The notes below the pieces were generated by a model. That model was not told the DNA's origin. It saw only the letters and a list, made by a program, of their open reading frames with translations, and searched no databases. The translations under genes were made by a program, and so were the position numbers. A DNA stretch of 64,000 bases from NCBI RefSeq assembly GCF_000173075.1, contig NZ_ABVL01000007.1:248001-312000 (forward strand). The letters run 5' to 3'. Origin of the DNA: Chthoniobacter flavus Ellin428 (GTDB lineage Bacteria; Verrucomicrobiota; Verrucomicrobiia; Chthoniobacterales; Chthoniobacteraceae). Position 1 is the stretch's first letter. The number at the start of each line of letters is the position of its first letter. Below are positions 25,445 through 33,578 of the stretch, one piece after another.

Positions 25445-25506
25445 GATGGGCCCTCTGCTCACTTGGCTCTTGGCACTGCTCCGCTTCCCAGTATTCCATC
25501 CCCGCA

Positions 25507-27279
25507 ATGTCCTTTTACCGCCGCGTGCTCACCTATTTCCGTCCCGATCTTCGGCCGACGGTCGTCTGCATGGGGCTCACGCTGGTGGCGAATGCCTTCA
25601 ACCTGCTGCGCCCCTGGCCGCTCAAATACATCGTGGACAAAATTCTTCCGGCAGCGGGACACACGCCTCATGGGCTCACCCTGCCGGGGATCGATATCAG
25701 CACGTGGAGCATTTCGGCGGTCGTCGCGCTGGTCTGCGGGCTCATGGTCGTTTTCCACCTGCTCGCCGGCGGGATCGGTTATGTGATCAATGTGCTCACC
25801 ATTCGCGTGGGTTTGCACGGGCTCATGCGCCTGCGCACGGAGCTCTACGCCTACCTGCACTCGCTGCCGCTCAAGTTTCACGACCAGCGCCGCAGCGCCG
25901 ACAGCAGCTTCCGCGTGGCTTACGACTCGCAGAGCGTGCAGGCCTACTACAGCAAGGGCTTCTTCCTTTTCCAAAGCGCCATCTCGCTCGTCTCCACCTT
26001 CGCCATGATGTGGTATTTCGACTGGTCGATCGCGCTGCTCTCGCTGATCGCCATCCCGCTCATGATGCTGGCGATTTTCATCTACGCCAAACGCATCCGC
26101 GACGAATCCACCACCGTGGCCGAGCGCGAGAGCGATGTGCTCACCGCGGCGCAGGAAGGCCTGAGCTCGGTGAAGATGGTGCAGGCTTTCGGACGCGAAG
26201 AACATGAAGTGCAGGAGTTCAGCACGAGTGCACGCGAAAGCCTCGATGCGAATCTCAAGCTGAACGCGACCTCCATGCGCAGCGCGTTGCTCGTGGGCAC
26301 GATCATCGCCGCGAGTTCGGCCGCCATGTGTTACGTCGGCGCGCTCCACGTGCTCTCGGGGAAACTGACCATCGGCGGTATCTGGTATCTCTCCAGCCTG
26401 TTGCTCATGCTCTATCAGCCGCTCGAGGCGCTCACCCACATCGCGTGGGCCTTCCAGGCGGCGGCGGCGGGCACGCAACGGTGCTTTGAGATTCTCGACA
26501 AGGAAAACGACGTGGCCGATGCGCCCGATGCCGTGCCGATCACCAGTGCGCTCGGCGAAATAGTCTTCGAAAATGTGGCCTTCGGGTATTCGAGTGCGCG
26601 GGAGATTCTGCACGATGTGAACCTGCGCATCTCGCCGGGTGAGACGGTCGCTTTCGTCGGCGGGACCGGCGCGGGAAAGTCGACGCTCCTTTCGCTCGTG
26701 CCACGCTTTTACGATCCCACGGGCGGAAGCGTGTTGCTCGATGGCAAGGATCTGCGCGCGCTGAAGAAGAAATCGTTGCGCGACCAGATCAGTATCGTGT
26801 TGCAGGACACGCTGCTCTTTTCCACGACCATCCGCGAAAACATCGCCTACGGCCGGCCCGACGCGACCGAGGAGGAAATCATCGAAGCCGCAAAGCGGGC
26901 GCAGGCCCACGAGTTCATCATGGCCACGCCGGACGGCTATCGCTCGCAGGTCGGCGAACGTGGCGGACACCTCAGCGTGGGGCAGCGGCAGCGCATCGGC
27001 ATCGCCCGTGCGTTTTTGAAAAACGCGCCGCTGCTCATTCTTGATGAACCGACCAGCGCGCTCGACCCGACCACCGAGTCGGCGATCATGCAGACCATCG
27101 AGGAACTCATGCGCGGCCGCACCACGCTCATCATCACCCACCGCATCGCCACCGTGCATCGCGTGAACAAGATCGTGGTGCTGGCCAAAGGCACCATCGC
27201 CGAAGAGGGCAAAGGCCCTGAATTAGTTCAACGCGGTGGCGTCTATGCTTCGTTGTATCGCTCTGCCAATCTCACATGA
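25507..27279 (+). CDS. MsbA-like ABC exporter (permease-ATPase fusion)
   Basis: This 590-aa half-transporter has an N-terminal six-helix ABC_membrane domain (about 15-310) and a C-terminal ATPase with Walker A GGTGAGKSTLL, signature LSVGQRQRIG, Walker B LLILDEPTSALD and the H-loop in IITHRIA. Exporters of this kind move lipids, glycans or peptides. The frame is open to 25390, but that part is the GAATGAC repeat, so I took the ATG at 25507 (MSFYRRVLTYFRPDLRP). Downstream an acetyltransferase and a glycosyltransferase suggest a surface-glycan substrate. Confidence 0.93.
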   Translation: MSFYRRVLTYFRPDLRPTVVCMGLTLVANAFNLLRPWPLKYIVDKILPAAGHTPHGLTLPGIDISTWSISAVVALVCGLMVVFHLLAGGIGYVINVLTIRVGLHGLMRLRTELYAYLHSLPLKFHDQRRSADSSFRVAYDSQSVQAYYSKGFFLFQSAISLVSTFAMMWYFDWSIALLSLIAIPLMMLAIFIYAKRIRDESTTVAERESDVLTAAQEGLSSVKMVQAFGREEHEVQEFSTSARESLDANLKLNATSMRSALLVGTIIAASSAAMCYVGALHVLSGKLTIGGIWYLSSLLLMLYQPLEALTHIAWAFQAAAAGTQRCFEILDKENDVADAPDAVPITSALGEIVFENVAFGYSSAREILHDVNLRISPGETVAFVGGTGAGKSTLLSLVPRFYDPTGGSVLLDGKDLRALKKKSLRDQISIVLQDTLLFSTTIRENIAYGRPDATEEEIIEAAKRAQAHEFIMATPDGYRSQVGERGGHLSVGQRQRIGIARAFLKNAPLLILDEPTSALDPTTESAIMQTIEELMRGRTTLIITHRIATVHRVNKIVVLAKGTIAEEGKGPELVQRGGVYASLYRSANLT

Positions 27280-27283
27280 TTCT

Positions 27284-27390
27284 CTCCTTAATCTTTAATC
27301 CTTGTTCCTTAATCGTTAATCCCGTGGCGGTGTAAGGCCGAAGAGAAGGATTAAGGATTAACGATTAAAGATTACGATTAAGAGCCTCCA
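27284..27390. repeat. Inverted repeat of TTAATC words
   Basis: CTTAATCTTTAATCC and CCTTAATCGTTAATCC words (27290-27330) are mirrored by GGATTAAGGATTAACGATTAAAG (27352 onward). It separates the ABC exporter from the acetyltransferase gene and belongs to the same class of word-repeat hairpins. Confidence 0.65.
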
Positions 27391-27398
27391 TCTTTCCA

Positions 27399-27995
27399 AT
27401 GACCAACGTCCTCCCCGACCGCCGTATCGAACACGACTGGACCAACCGCCAGATCCCACCCAACGTCACGTGGGGCGACGGTTTCTATTGCGAGAGCGCG
27501 CAGAGTTTTCTGCACTTCAAGGGCAAGCGCGAGCTGGCGGTGGAGTTTGGCAACCATGTGTCGGTCTATGCGGCTTCGCAGCTCGCCGTCGGACCGCAAG
27601 GGCATGTGAAAATCGGCGACTTTACGCTGCTCGTCGGTGCATTGCTCACGTGTGAATCCGAAATCGAGATCGGCTCGCATTGCCTCATTTCCTGGGGCAC
27701 GGGCATCGCCGATTCCGATTTTCATCCGGTGGCTGCGGCGCAGCGTCGAATCGATGCCGAGGCTCTCGCGCCCTTTTACGAAGGCAAACCGGAGCGTCCG
27801 ATCGAAGCGGTGAAATCGCGCCCGATCAAGATCGGCAACAACGTCTGGATCGGGATGAACGCCATTGTGCTCAAGGGCGTGACCATCGGCGATAACTCGG
27901 TCATCGCGGCCGGTGCCGTGGTGACCAAGGACGTGCCGCCGAATACCGTGGTGGCAGGAAATCCGGCGCGGTTTGCCAAGCGGCTTTCGTCATGA
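27399..27995 (+). CDS. Left-handed beta-helix acetyltransferase (maltose O-acetyltransferase-like)
   Basis: This 198-aa protein has hexapeptide-repeat strands in two blocks ([31 protein letters not shown] and [36 protein letters not shown]), typical of trimeric acyltransferases that use acetyl-CoA. A likely active-site His lies in DSDFHPV. The end [13 protein letters not shown] is characteristic. Its stop overlaps the glycosyltransferase start by 4 nt (ATGA), so the two probably act on one sugar pathway. Confidence 0.9.
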   Translation: MTNVLPDRRIEHDWTNRQIPPNVTWGDGFYCESAQSFLHFKGKRELAVEFGNHVSVYAASQLAVGPQGHVKIGDFTLLVGALLTCESEIEIGSHCLISWGTGIADSDFHPVAAAQRRIDAEALAPFYEGKPERPIEAVKSRPIKIGNNVWIGMNAIVLKGVTIGDNSVIAAGAVVTKDVPPNTVVAGNPARFAKRLSS

Positions 27996-29164
27996 GCCGC
28001 AAACGTTTCATCGTCACCGGCTACATGGCGCGCTGCCCGATTGCCGGCGTCATCTGGCAGCACGTACATTACATCGTCGGACTGCAACGGCTCGGTCACG
28101 ATGTCTATTACATCGAGGATTCCACGGCGCATCCGTATCACCCGATCACGTATGACTATGTGGCGGATTGGAGTTACACCGCGGCGATCATGCCGAAGCT
28201 CGCACAGCAATTCGGTTTCGAGGATCGCTGGGGGTACCGCGCACGCTATCTCGACGATCGCCCCACCGCGGGCTTGAGCGGGCAGCGCATCGATGAGCTA
28301 TACCGCGAGGCGGATGCGATCCTGAACGTCTGCGGCGAGCAGGAGCTCCACGAAGATCTGCTGCAGAATCGCTGCCTCATTTACATCGAGAGCGATCCGG
28401 GAAAAGAGCAGTGCCTCATTGACAACGATCCGAGTGCGAAGATTCGCGAGACGCTTTCGCACTATCACGCGGTTTTCACCTTCGGCGAAAACATCGGCAC
28501 GCAGCGTTTTCCTGTCCCATTGCACGGCATTCCCTGGCAGCCCACGCGGCAGCCGATCGTCACGGATTTTTGGAAAGCAGCGTCGCCGTCCCTGCCGGGC
28601 GCAATCTTCACCACGATTGCGAATTGGAACACGAAGGGCAAAGACATCGAGTGGCGCGGAGACAAATATCTGTGGAGCAAGGCGCTGGAGTTTTTGCGTT
28701 TCATGGACGCACCGCAGCGGGCGGGAGAGACCTTCGAACTCGCGACCAACCTGCGCGACGAAGCCACGCGCACGCAGCTCAACGAGCGCGGTTGGCGGCT
28801 GACGAGTCCGCAGGAGATCAGCATCGATCACAATGCCTATGTGCGCTACATGCAGGATTCGAAGGGGGAATTCACGGTGGCGAAGGATCAATATGTGCGG
28901 CTCAATACTGGCTGGTTCAGCGATCGCACCGCGTGCTATCTGGCGTGTGGCCGACCGGTGATTACGCAGGAGACGGATTTTTCCAGTCATTACGGCGAGG
29001 GCAAAGGCCTGCTCAGTTTCCGCACGCTCGATGACATCGCTGAAGCCGTGCGCGCGGTGAATGCGGATTACGCCGCGCACTGCCGCGCCGCGTATGAAGT
29101 CGCCGCGGAGCATTTCGAGGCGACGAAGGTGGTGGGGGCGATTTTGGAGCGCGCGGGGCTGTAG
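27992..29164 (+). CDS. Glycosyltransferase-like protein
   Basis: This 390-aa protein begins [44 protein letters not shown], the opening of a GT-B glycosyltransferase. A C-terminal segment [39 protein letters not shown] looks like the donor-binding region of GT4-like enzymes. The exact family and sugar are not clear. It is translationally coupled to the acetyltransferase. Confidence 0.8.
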   Translation: MSRKRFIVTGYMARCPIAGVIWQHVHYIVGLQRLGHDVYYIEDSTAHPYHPITYDYVADWSYTAAIMPKLAQQFGFEDRWGYRARYLDDRPTAGLSGQRIDELYREADAILNVCGEQELHEDLLQNRCLIYIESDPGKEQCLIDNDPSAKIRETLSHYHAVFTFGENIGTQRFPVPLHGIPWQPTRQPIVTDFWKAASPSLPGAIFTTIANWNTKGKDIEWRGDKYLWSKALEFLRFMDAPQRAGETFELATNLRDEATRTQLNERGWRLTSPQEISIDHNAYVRYMQDSKGEFTVAKDQYVRLNTGWFSDRTACYLACGRPVITQETDFSSHYGEGKGLLSFRTLDDIAEAVRAVNADYAAHCRAAYEVAAEHFEATKVVGAILERAGL

Positions 29165-29176
29165 CGCAGCGCGTTA

Positions 29177-29572
29177 CTAAAAAGGGCGAACAGCAACACC
29201 AGTAGCCCACGCCTTGGCAATCAAAGGCGCGTCCAGTGTCGCCAATTGTAATCCGTGTGACCTGGCCAAGGAGACCAAGTAGGCATCCGTTACGTCAGAG
29301 TGTGAAGAGACTATCGGTAACTGTATCACGTCGAGATCTACCTCGATGGTTCTCGCTGAGGAGCGACTCTTGATTTCCCGAAGTGCGGGAAGCGTATCGG
29401 TGAAAAGGGCGCGGAACCCCGGCCCCATGCTCACACGAATGAAGCCAAGCTCCACCAGTGCGCATGTGTAAAATTCGCTTTGTCCATCGAGCCAAGCAAG
29501 TGCACGTGCATGCTCGACATGAGTTTGCCAGCCGCATGCCAGCAGTAGATTTACGTCCAAAAGGAAACTCAC
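29177..29572 (-). CDS. PIN-domain ribonuclease toxin (VapC-like)
   Basis: This 131-aa PIN protein has the first acidic residue in FLLDVNLLLACGW, the conserved glutamate in CALVELGFIRV, and later acidic residues in SDVTDAYLVSLA and LATLDAPL. It matches the toxin family with a TGR-like start, which cleaves RNA. The start overlaps the end of the antitoxin-like gene by 4 nt, so the two form a toxin-antitoxin pair. Confidence 0.88.
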   Translation of the reverse strand: MSFLLDVNLLLACGWQTHVEHARALAWLDGQSEFYTCALVELGFIRVSMGPGFRALFTDTLPALREIKSRSSARTIEVDLDVIQLPIVSSHSDVTDAYLVSLARSHGLQLATLDAPLIAKAWATGVAVRPF

Positions 29573-29781
29573 GGAAAATCAGCGAGCGCTGCTTTGACCA
29601 TATCTGACGTCATCGCTGGCGCGCCGGGTGGTGCAACCAGGACTGGCCTTCCGTTTTCCATAACCAAAGTCGCGGTAGCGGATTGGCCGCCGTACAACTT
29701 CTTGGTCAAATGACGCAGTAGTAGTTCCTGTTCCTGAGCAGGAAGTGATTCTACGGCGGACTCGATCTCGGCGAGGCTCAT
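29569..29781 (-). CDS. Antitoxin-like partner of the PIN toxin
   Basis: This 70-aa protein starts MSLAEIESAVESLPAQEQELL, a helical module seen in many small antitoxins, followed by LVMENGRPVLVAPPGAPAMT and a helical tail. The open frame runs much farther upstream into ispE, which is shadow; I chose the ATG at 29781. An in-frame GTG at 29796 is an alternative. It overlaps the toxin by 4 nt. Confidence 0.75.
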   Translation of the reverse strand: MSLAEIESAVESLPAQEQELLLRHLTKKLYGGQSATATLVMENGRPVLVAPPGAPAMTSDMVKAALADFP

Positions 29782-29828
29782 AGAGGGAGCATGCACGCCC
29801 TGGTGTCTCGCGTCAATGCGGCGACCGG

Positions 29829-30665
29829 TCACCCACCAATCGTCTCGCAGAGACAGCACCAGAGATTTGTTCCGAATTCCGCCGCGACTTTGGAGGCCAG
29901 CGACTCGGCGGCGCCTTTCTCCTGCAGGAGCGCGAAGACAGTGGCGCCGGAACCGGACATGAGCGCACCCGCGACTTCCGGTTGGGTGAGCAGCCACGAT
30001 TTCAGATCGGCGAGGAAGAGATATTTCTCGAACACCGGCCGCTCGAGGTCGTTGACCAAAGTGCCCCAGGAAAATTCCTGCGCCGCGTAAGGCACGCCGG
30101 GCACTTCGCGCGAGTCGAGCCAATGTTTATAAGCCCACGGGGTCGGCACGCCGAAGGGCGGCTTGATGAGAAACAGCGGGAGCTCGTGTGGGAAAGCGAC
30201 GGGCTCCACGAATTCGCCGCGGCCGCGAATGACGGCTGCGGATTGATAGATGAAGAATGGCACGTCCGAGCCGAGATCGGCGGCCATGGCGGAGAGCGCC
30301 TCGCGGGAGAGTTCGGTTTCGAAAAGGCGATTGAGTCCGACGAGCGTGGTCGCGGCATCGCTGCTCCCGCCGCCGAGTCCGGCCCCGTGCGGGATGCGCT
30401 TGGTTAGTTGAATGCGCAGCCGCGGCTGGAAACCGCAGGACTGGCAGAAGAGTTTCGCCGCGCGGACGACGAGATTGTCGTCGCCCGTGGGCAGCGTGGT
30501 GTCATCGCAAACGAATTCGAGGCCGCCCTCTTCCCGATGCGAGAGATCAATCGTGTCGAAGATCGAGAGCGGACACATGAGGCTCTCGATTTCATGAAAA
30601 CCATCCTCCCGGCGTCGCAGGACGCGGAGGGAGAGATTGACCTTGGCCGGGGCGTAGAACTCCAC
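29829..30665 (-). CDS. ispE: 4-diphosphocytidyl-2-C-methyl-D-erythritol kinase
   Basis: This 278-aa GHMP kinase phosphorylates CDP-methylerythritol in the MEP isoprenoid pathway. APAKVNLSLRVLRRREDGFHEI at the N-terminus, PHGAGLGGGSSDAAT as ATP loop and ALMSGSGATVFAL near the end are diagnostic. The frame is open to 30827, but homology starts at a GTG at 30665 (then EFYAPAKVN). No clear Shine-Dalgarno favours any start. It is 28 bp beyond the stop of the next upstream gene. Confidence 0.92.
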   Translation of the reverse strand: MEFYAPAKVNLSLRVLRRREDGFHEIESLMCPLSIFDTIDLSHREEGGLEFVCDDTTLPTGDDNLVVRAAKLFCQSCGFQPRLRIQLTKRIPHGAGLGGGSSDAATTLVGLNRLFETELSREALSAMAADLGSDVPFFIYQSAAVIRGRGEFVEPVAFPHELPLFLIKPPFGVPTPWAYKHWLDSREVPGVPYAAQEFSWGTLVNDLERPVFEKYLFLADLKSWLLTQPEVAGALMSGSGATVFALLQEKGAAESLASKVAAEFGTNLWCCLCETIGG

Positions 30666-30693
30666 AGAGGCGGCGGATATGCTCGCGGAAGAA

Positions 30694-31062
30694 TCAGCGC
30701 ATGCTCCGCGCTCCCACCGGTCTCTGGCCGACCGGCGGTTCGTAACGGCCGCCGGGGGCGCTAAGGAAACGGGTGACGGTGCCGTCCATATCGATGCGCA
30801 GGCCGGTTTCCTTGCGCGAGTTGTCATCGCCCGCCTGAACGGCGTGGGACCACTTGGCGTACCAGTAACCGGCGTGGAAGCTCGTCTGCTCGTAGGTGAG
30901 CCCCACGATTTCGACCTTCGCGCCGGTGCCCGATTTCTGCAGATATTCCTGGGCGATTTTCAGCGCCCGATCGATAGGCAGGTTGGGCGTGTCCGCGGCA
31001 AAGGCGGAGCCGGTCGACAAGGTGAGCGCAACGACCAAGGGAAGGAGGCGAAGGTTCTTCAT
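30694..31062 (-). CDS. Small exported protein, unknown function
   Basis: This 122-aa protein has a clear Sec signal peptide (MKNLRLLPLVVALTLSTGSA, cleavage near AFA-AD). The mature part (PIDRALKIAQEYLQKSGTG...VGLTYEQTSFHAGYWYAKWSH) has a PepSY-like look but lacks clear family marks. The upstream frame is shadow; I chose the ATG at 31062. It lies between aldolase and ispE on the same strand. Confidence 0.8.
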   Translation of the reverse strand: MKNLRLLPLVVALTLSTGSAFAADTPNLPIDRALKIAQEYLQKSGTGAKVEIVGLTYEQTSFHAGYWYAKWSHAVQAGDDNSRKETGLRIDMDGTVTRFLSAPGGRYEPPVGQRPVGARSMR

Positions 31063-31107
31063 GAAGGGTGAGGCTAGCGGGTTACAGGCGAATTGGCGAG
31101 CGCTGTA

Positions 31108-31180
31108 GCCGGGTTCATTGAACCCGGCGGGACACCATCTGAAATCGCCCGCGAAGAAGGCCGGGGTCGATGACCCCGGC
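31108..31180. repeat. Two perfect 21-nt hairpins in tandem
   Basis: Two near-identical palindromes lie at 31108-31128 (GCCGGGTTC / GAACCCGGC, loop ATT) and 31160-31180 (GCCGGGGTC / GACCCCGGC, loop GAT), 31 bp apart. They sit between the aldolase gene and the small exported protein. Each has a 9-bp stem and a 3-nt loop but no T-run. They look like dispersed palindromic elements rather than terminators. Confidence 0.8.
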
Positions 31181-31194
31181 TGCTGCCGCAACGC

Positions 31195-32268
31195 TTAGGC
31201 GTTGCGGTTGATGTTGTTGAGATCCTCGAAGGTGGTCAGCAGGCGCTTGTGGGCGGCATCCTCTGCGGCGCCGAGCCAAATACGCGGATCGTAATGTTTC
31301 TTGTTCGGCGCATCGGGGCCCTTCGGGTTGCCGATCTGGCCCTGGAGATAGTCGTGGTTCTTGGCTTCGTACTCGCGCACGCCATCCCAGAACGCCCACT
31401 GCACGTCGGTGTCGATGTTCATCTTCACCACGCCGTAGCTCACGGCTTCGCGAATTTCTTCGCGAGTGGAACCAGAGCCGCCGTGAAAGACGAAATTCAC
31501 CGGTTTCGGACCGGTCTTGAGGTGCTTCTCAATGTACTCCTGCGAATCCTTGAGGATCTTCGGCGTGAGTTTCACGTTGCCGGGTTTGTAGACGCCGTGC
31601 ACGTTGCCGAACGCGGCGGCGACGGTGAAATTCGGGCTGATGGCGCCTAGCTTCTGATAGACTTCGGCCACTTCCTCCGGTTGCGTGTAGAGCTTCGATT
31701 CATGGACGCCAGTGTTGTCCACGCCGTCTTCCTCACCGCCGGTGACGCCGAGTTCGATTTCGAGGGTGATGCCGAGTTTGGCCATGCGCGCGAGATACTT
31801 CGCGCTGATCTCGATATTCTCGTGCAGCGGCTCCTCGGAGAGGTCGAGCATGTGCGAGCTGAAGAGTGGCTGGCCGTTCCTGGCGACGCTTTCTTCGCTA
31901 CCCTTGAGCATGCCGTCCATCCAGGGCAACAGCTTCTTCGCGCAGTGGTCGGAATTGAGGATCACGGGCACGCCGTAGGCCTTGGCCGCGGCGTCGACAT
32001 ACTGCGCGCCGGCGATGGCGCCGAGGATCGGGCCGGTCTGGTTTTCCTTGGTGATGCCTTTGCCGATGAAAAATTGCGCGCCGCCGTTGGAGAACTGGAT
32101 CATCGTGGGCGAGTTGACCTCGCGAGCGGCTGCGAGTGCCGCGTTGACGGTGCCTGTTCCGATACAATTGATCGCCGGGAGGGCGAATTGGTTGGCCTTG
32201 GCATAGTCGAGCAGTTCTTTCACTTCGTCGCCATGAAGGACGCCCGCACGGAATCGCTTAGTAGTCAT
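31195..32268 (-). CDS. fbaA: Class II fructose-bisphosphate aldolase
   Basis: This 357-aa zinc-dependent aldolase splits fructose-1,6-bisphosphate in glycolysis. Zinc and substrate motifs VILNSDHCAKK, LGVTGGEEDG and FVFHGGSGSTREEI are present, as is VKMNIDTDVQWAF. It has the longer E. coli-like (class IIa) layout. I took the ATG at 32268 (MTTKRFRAGVLHGDEV), which starts the conserved region; the frame extends to 32346 without homology. Confidence 0.97.
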   Translation of the reverse strand: MTTKRFRAGVLHGDEVKELLDYAKANQFALPAINCIGTGTVNAALAAAREVNSPTMIQFSNGGAQFFIGKGITKENQTGPILGAIAGAQYVDAAAKAYGVPVILNSDHCAKKLLPWMDGMLKGSEESVARNGQPLFSSHMLDLSEEPLHENIEISAKYLARMAKLGITLEIELGVTGGEEDGVDNTGVHESKLYTQPEEVAEVYQKLGAISPNFTVAAAFGNVHGVYKPGNVKLTPKILKDSQEYIEKHLKTGPKPVNFVFHGGSGSTREEIREAVSYGVVKMNIDTDVQWAFWDGVREYEAKNHDYLQGQIGNPKGPDAPNKKHYDPRIWLGAAEDAAHKRLLTTFEDLNNINRNA

Positions 32269-32356
32269 ACCAGTGCTAATAGCAAACGGGGGCGCGTGGA
32301 CAAGGGGCAAGTGCCTGCGACCCTCGACCGGCCTGAAATTACCCATACCGGGAGGA

Positions 32357-32674
32357 TCAGCCCGTGAACTTTTCTCCCCAGTTCAGCATGGCTTTGAGGA
32401 CTGGACCCAAGGCACGGCCTTTTTCGGTGAGGAGATATTCCGCGCGGGGCGGATGCTCGTCGTAGAGCCTTCGCAGGACGATCCCGTGCTTCTCGAGGGT
32501 CTTGAGGCGTGCGGAGAGGGTATTCGGGCTCAGGCCGGGGAATGCTTCCTGGAAGTCTTGAAAACGGCGGGGGCCCAAACGCAGCAAATCGCGCAGGAGC
32601 AGGACTGTCCAGCGTTCGCCGATGATGGCGAGCGTCCGGGCGACGGGGCATTTTTGATCATAGCTGGCGGCCAT
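32357..32674 (-). CDS. HxlR-family transcriptional regulator
   Basis: This 105-aa winged-helix regulator starts MAASYDQKCPVARTLAIIGERWTVLLLRDLL, the HxlR signature with its conserved cysteine. FQDFQEAFPGLSPNTLSARLKTLEKHGIV is the helix-turn-helix and wing. The frame is open to an ATG at 32731, but the ATG at 32674 has a GAAGAAAAG Shine-Dalgarno and leaves space for the divergent promoters, so I chose it. It probably controls the divergent membrane gene. Confidence 0.92.
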   Translation of the reverse strand: MAASYDQKCPVARTLAIIGERWTVLLLRDLLRLGPRRFQDFQEAFPGLSPNTLSARLKTLEKHGIVLRRLYDEHPPRAEYLLTEKGRALGPVLKAMLNWGEKFTG

Positions 32675-32721
32675 CTTTTCTTCATTCAAGGGGCGATCGT
32701 GGGAAGGCGCAAGATTCGGCA

Positions 32722-32750
32722 TTGACTTCATTTTTAGTAGTGACTATTTA
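32722..32750 (+). promoter_or_regulatory. Sigma70-type promoter of the membrane gene with possible HxlR operator
   Basis: TTGACT (32722-32727), a 17-bp spacer and TATTTA (32745-32750) make a good promoter toward 32810. A small palindrome TAGT-AGTG-ACTA (32735-32746) lies between the two hexamers, a suitable position for repression by the divergent HxlR protein. The operator is inference. Confidence 0.6.
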
Positions 32751-32809
32751 TTATGAAGTTACTCGATTGCCAAATCCAACTCAAATCAAACCATCGAAAG
32801 GAAATTCTC

Positions 32810-33433
32810 ATGAAAACTCTCTACCTGATTCTGGTCTGGTTCGGTGCGGTCGTTGCCCTTTCCGTGACCGGGGCATTTGATACCGGTCCCGGCCGGCCAC
32901 CGCTGGGGCTCCTGCTGGCGATCACCATCCCCATCATCGTCTATGTCGTCGACCGCTCGTATTTGCATGGAGCGCTGCTTGGCGGCATCCATGAACTGGA
33001 CGGCGCCACGGCCATTTTCCTGCAAACCCAGCGCGCTTTGGGCGTCGTCTTTCTAGTTGAATATGCGCGCGGACATTTGCCGGCGGGCTTCGCGCTTCCG
33101 GCCGGTCTGGGTGACGTGGCCGTCGGTCTGGCCGCGCCGTGGGTGGCCCAAAACCTCGCCGCGAAAAAACCCCACGCCGCGGCCGTTGCCCGGTTCTGGA
33201 ATTATCTCGGCATCTTCGACCTGGTCCTGGCGCTGACGATGGGCGTCACGCACGGTGGTCCGCCGTTGGGCATTTTCGCCAGTGAAATCTCCAACCAGGC
33301 CGTCACGCAATATCCTTTGAGTCTCATCCCCACTTGGGCCGTTCCGCTGGCCTTCATTCTCCACCTGCGCACGTTGCAAAGCCTCGGTCCGGTCGTGAGT
33401 AGTCTGTCAAGCCGGCGGATGGCTACTGCCTGA
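32810..33433 (+). CDS. Integral membrane protein, unknown function, HxlR-linked
   Basis: This 207-aa protein has about five to six transmembrane segments (for example YLILVWFGAVVALSVTGAF, LLLAITIPIIVYVV, YLGIFDLVLALTMGV, WAVPLAFILHLRTL). I do not recognise a named family. The ATG at 32810 has a good AAAGGAAATTCTC ribosome-binding site. It diverges from an HxlR regulator, an arrangement typical of stress-responsive export or redox genes. Confidence 0.8.
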   Translation: MKTLYLILVWFGAVVALSVTGAFDTGPGRPPLGLLLAITIPIIVYVVDRSYLHGALLGGIHELDGATAIFLQTQRALGVVFLVEYARGHLPAGFALPAGLGDVAVGLAAPWVAQNLAAKKPHAAAVARFWNYLGIFDLVLALTMGVTHGGPPLGIFASEISNQAVTQYPLSLIPTWAVPLAFILHLRTLQSLGPVVSSLSSRRMATA

Positions 33434-33578
33434 GGGCGCTTCGCGTAGGAATGTGGCTGTCGCCTCGAGCCTCTCGTGCCCAAGCGCCAGCTTGGGCACG
33501 CACTTGCCCGCGAAGAACCGCCACACGATGAACGCAAGCGTCCGCGCCTCACCTATTCTAATCTGAGACCAGCCTGAC

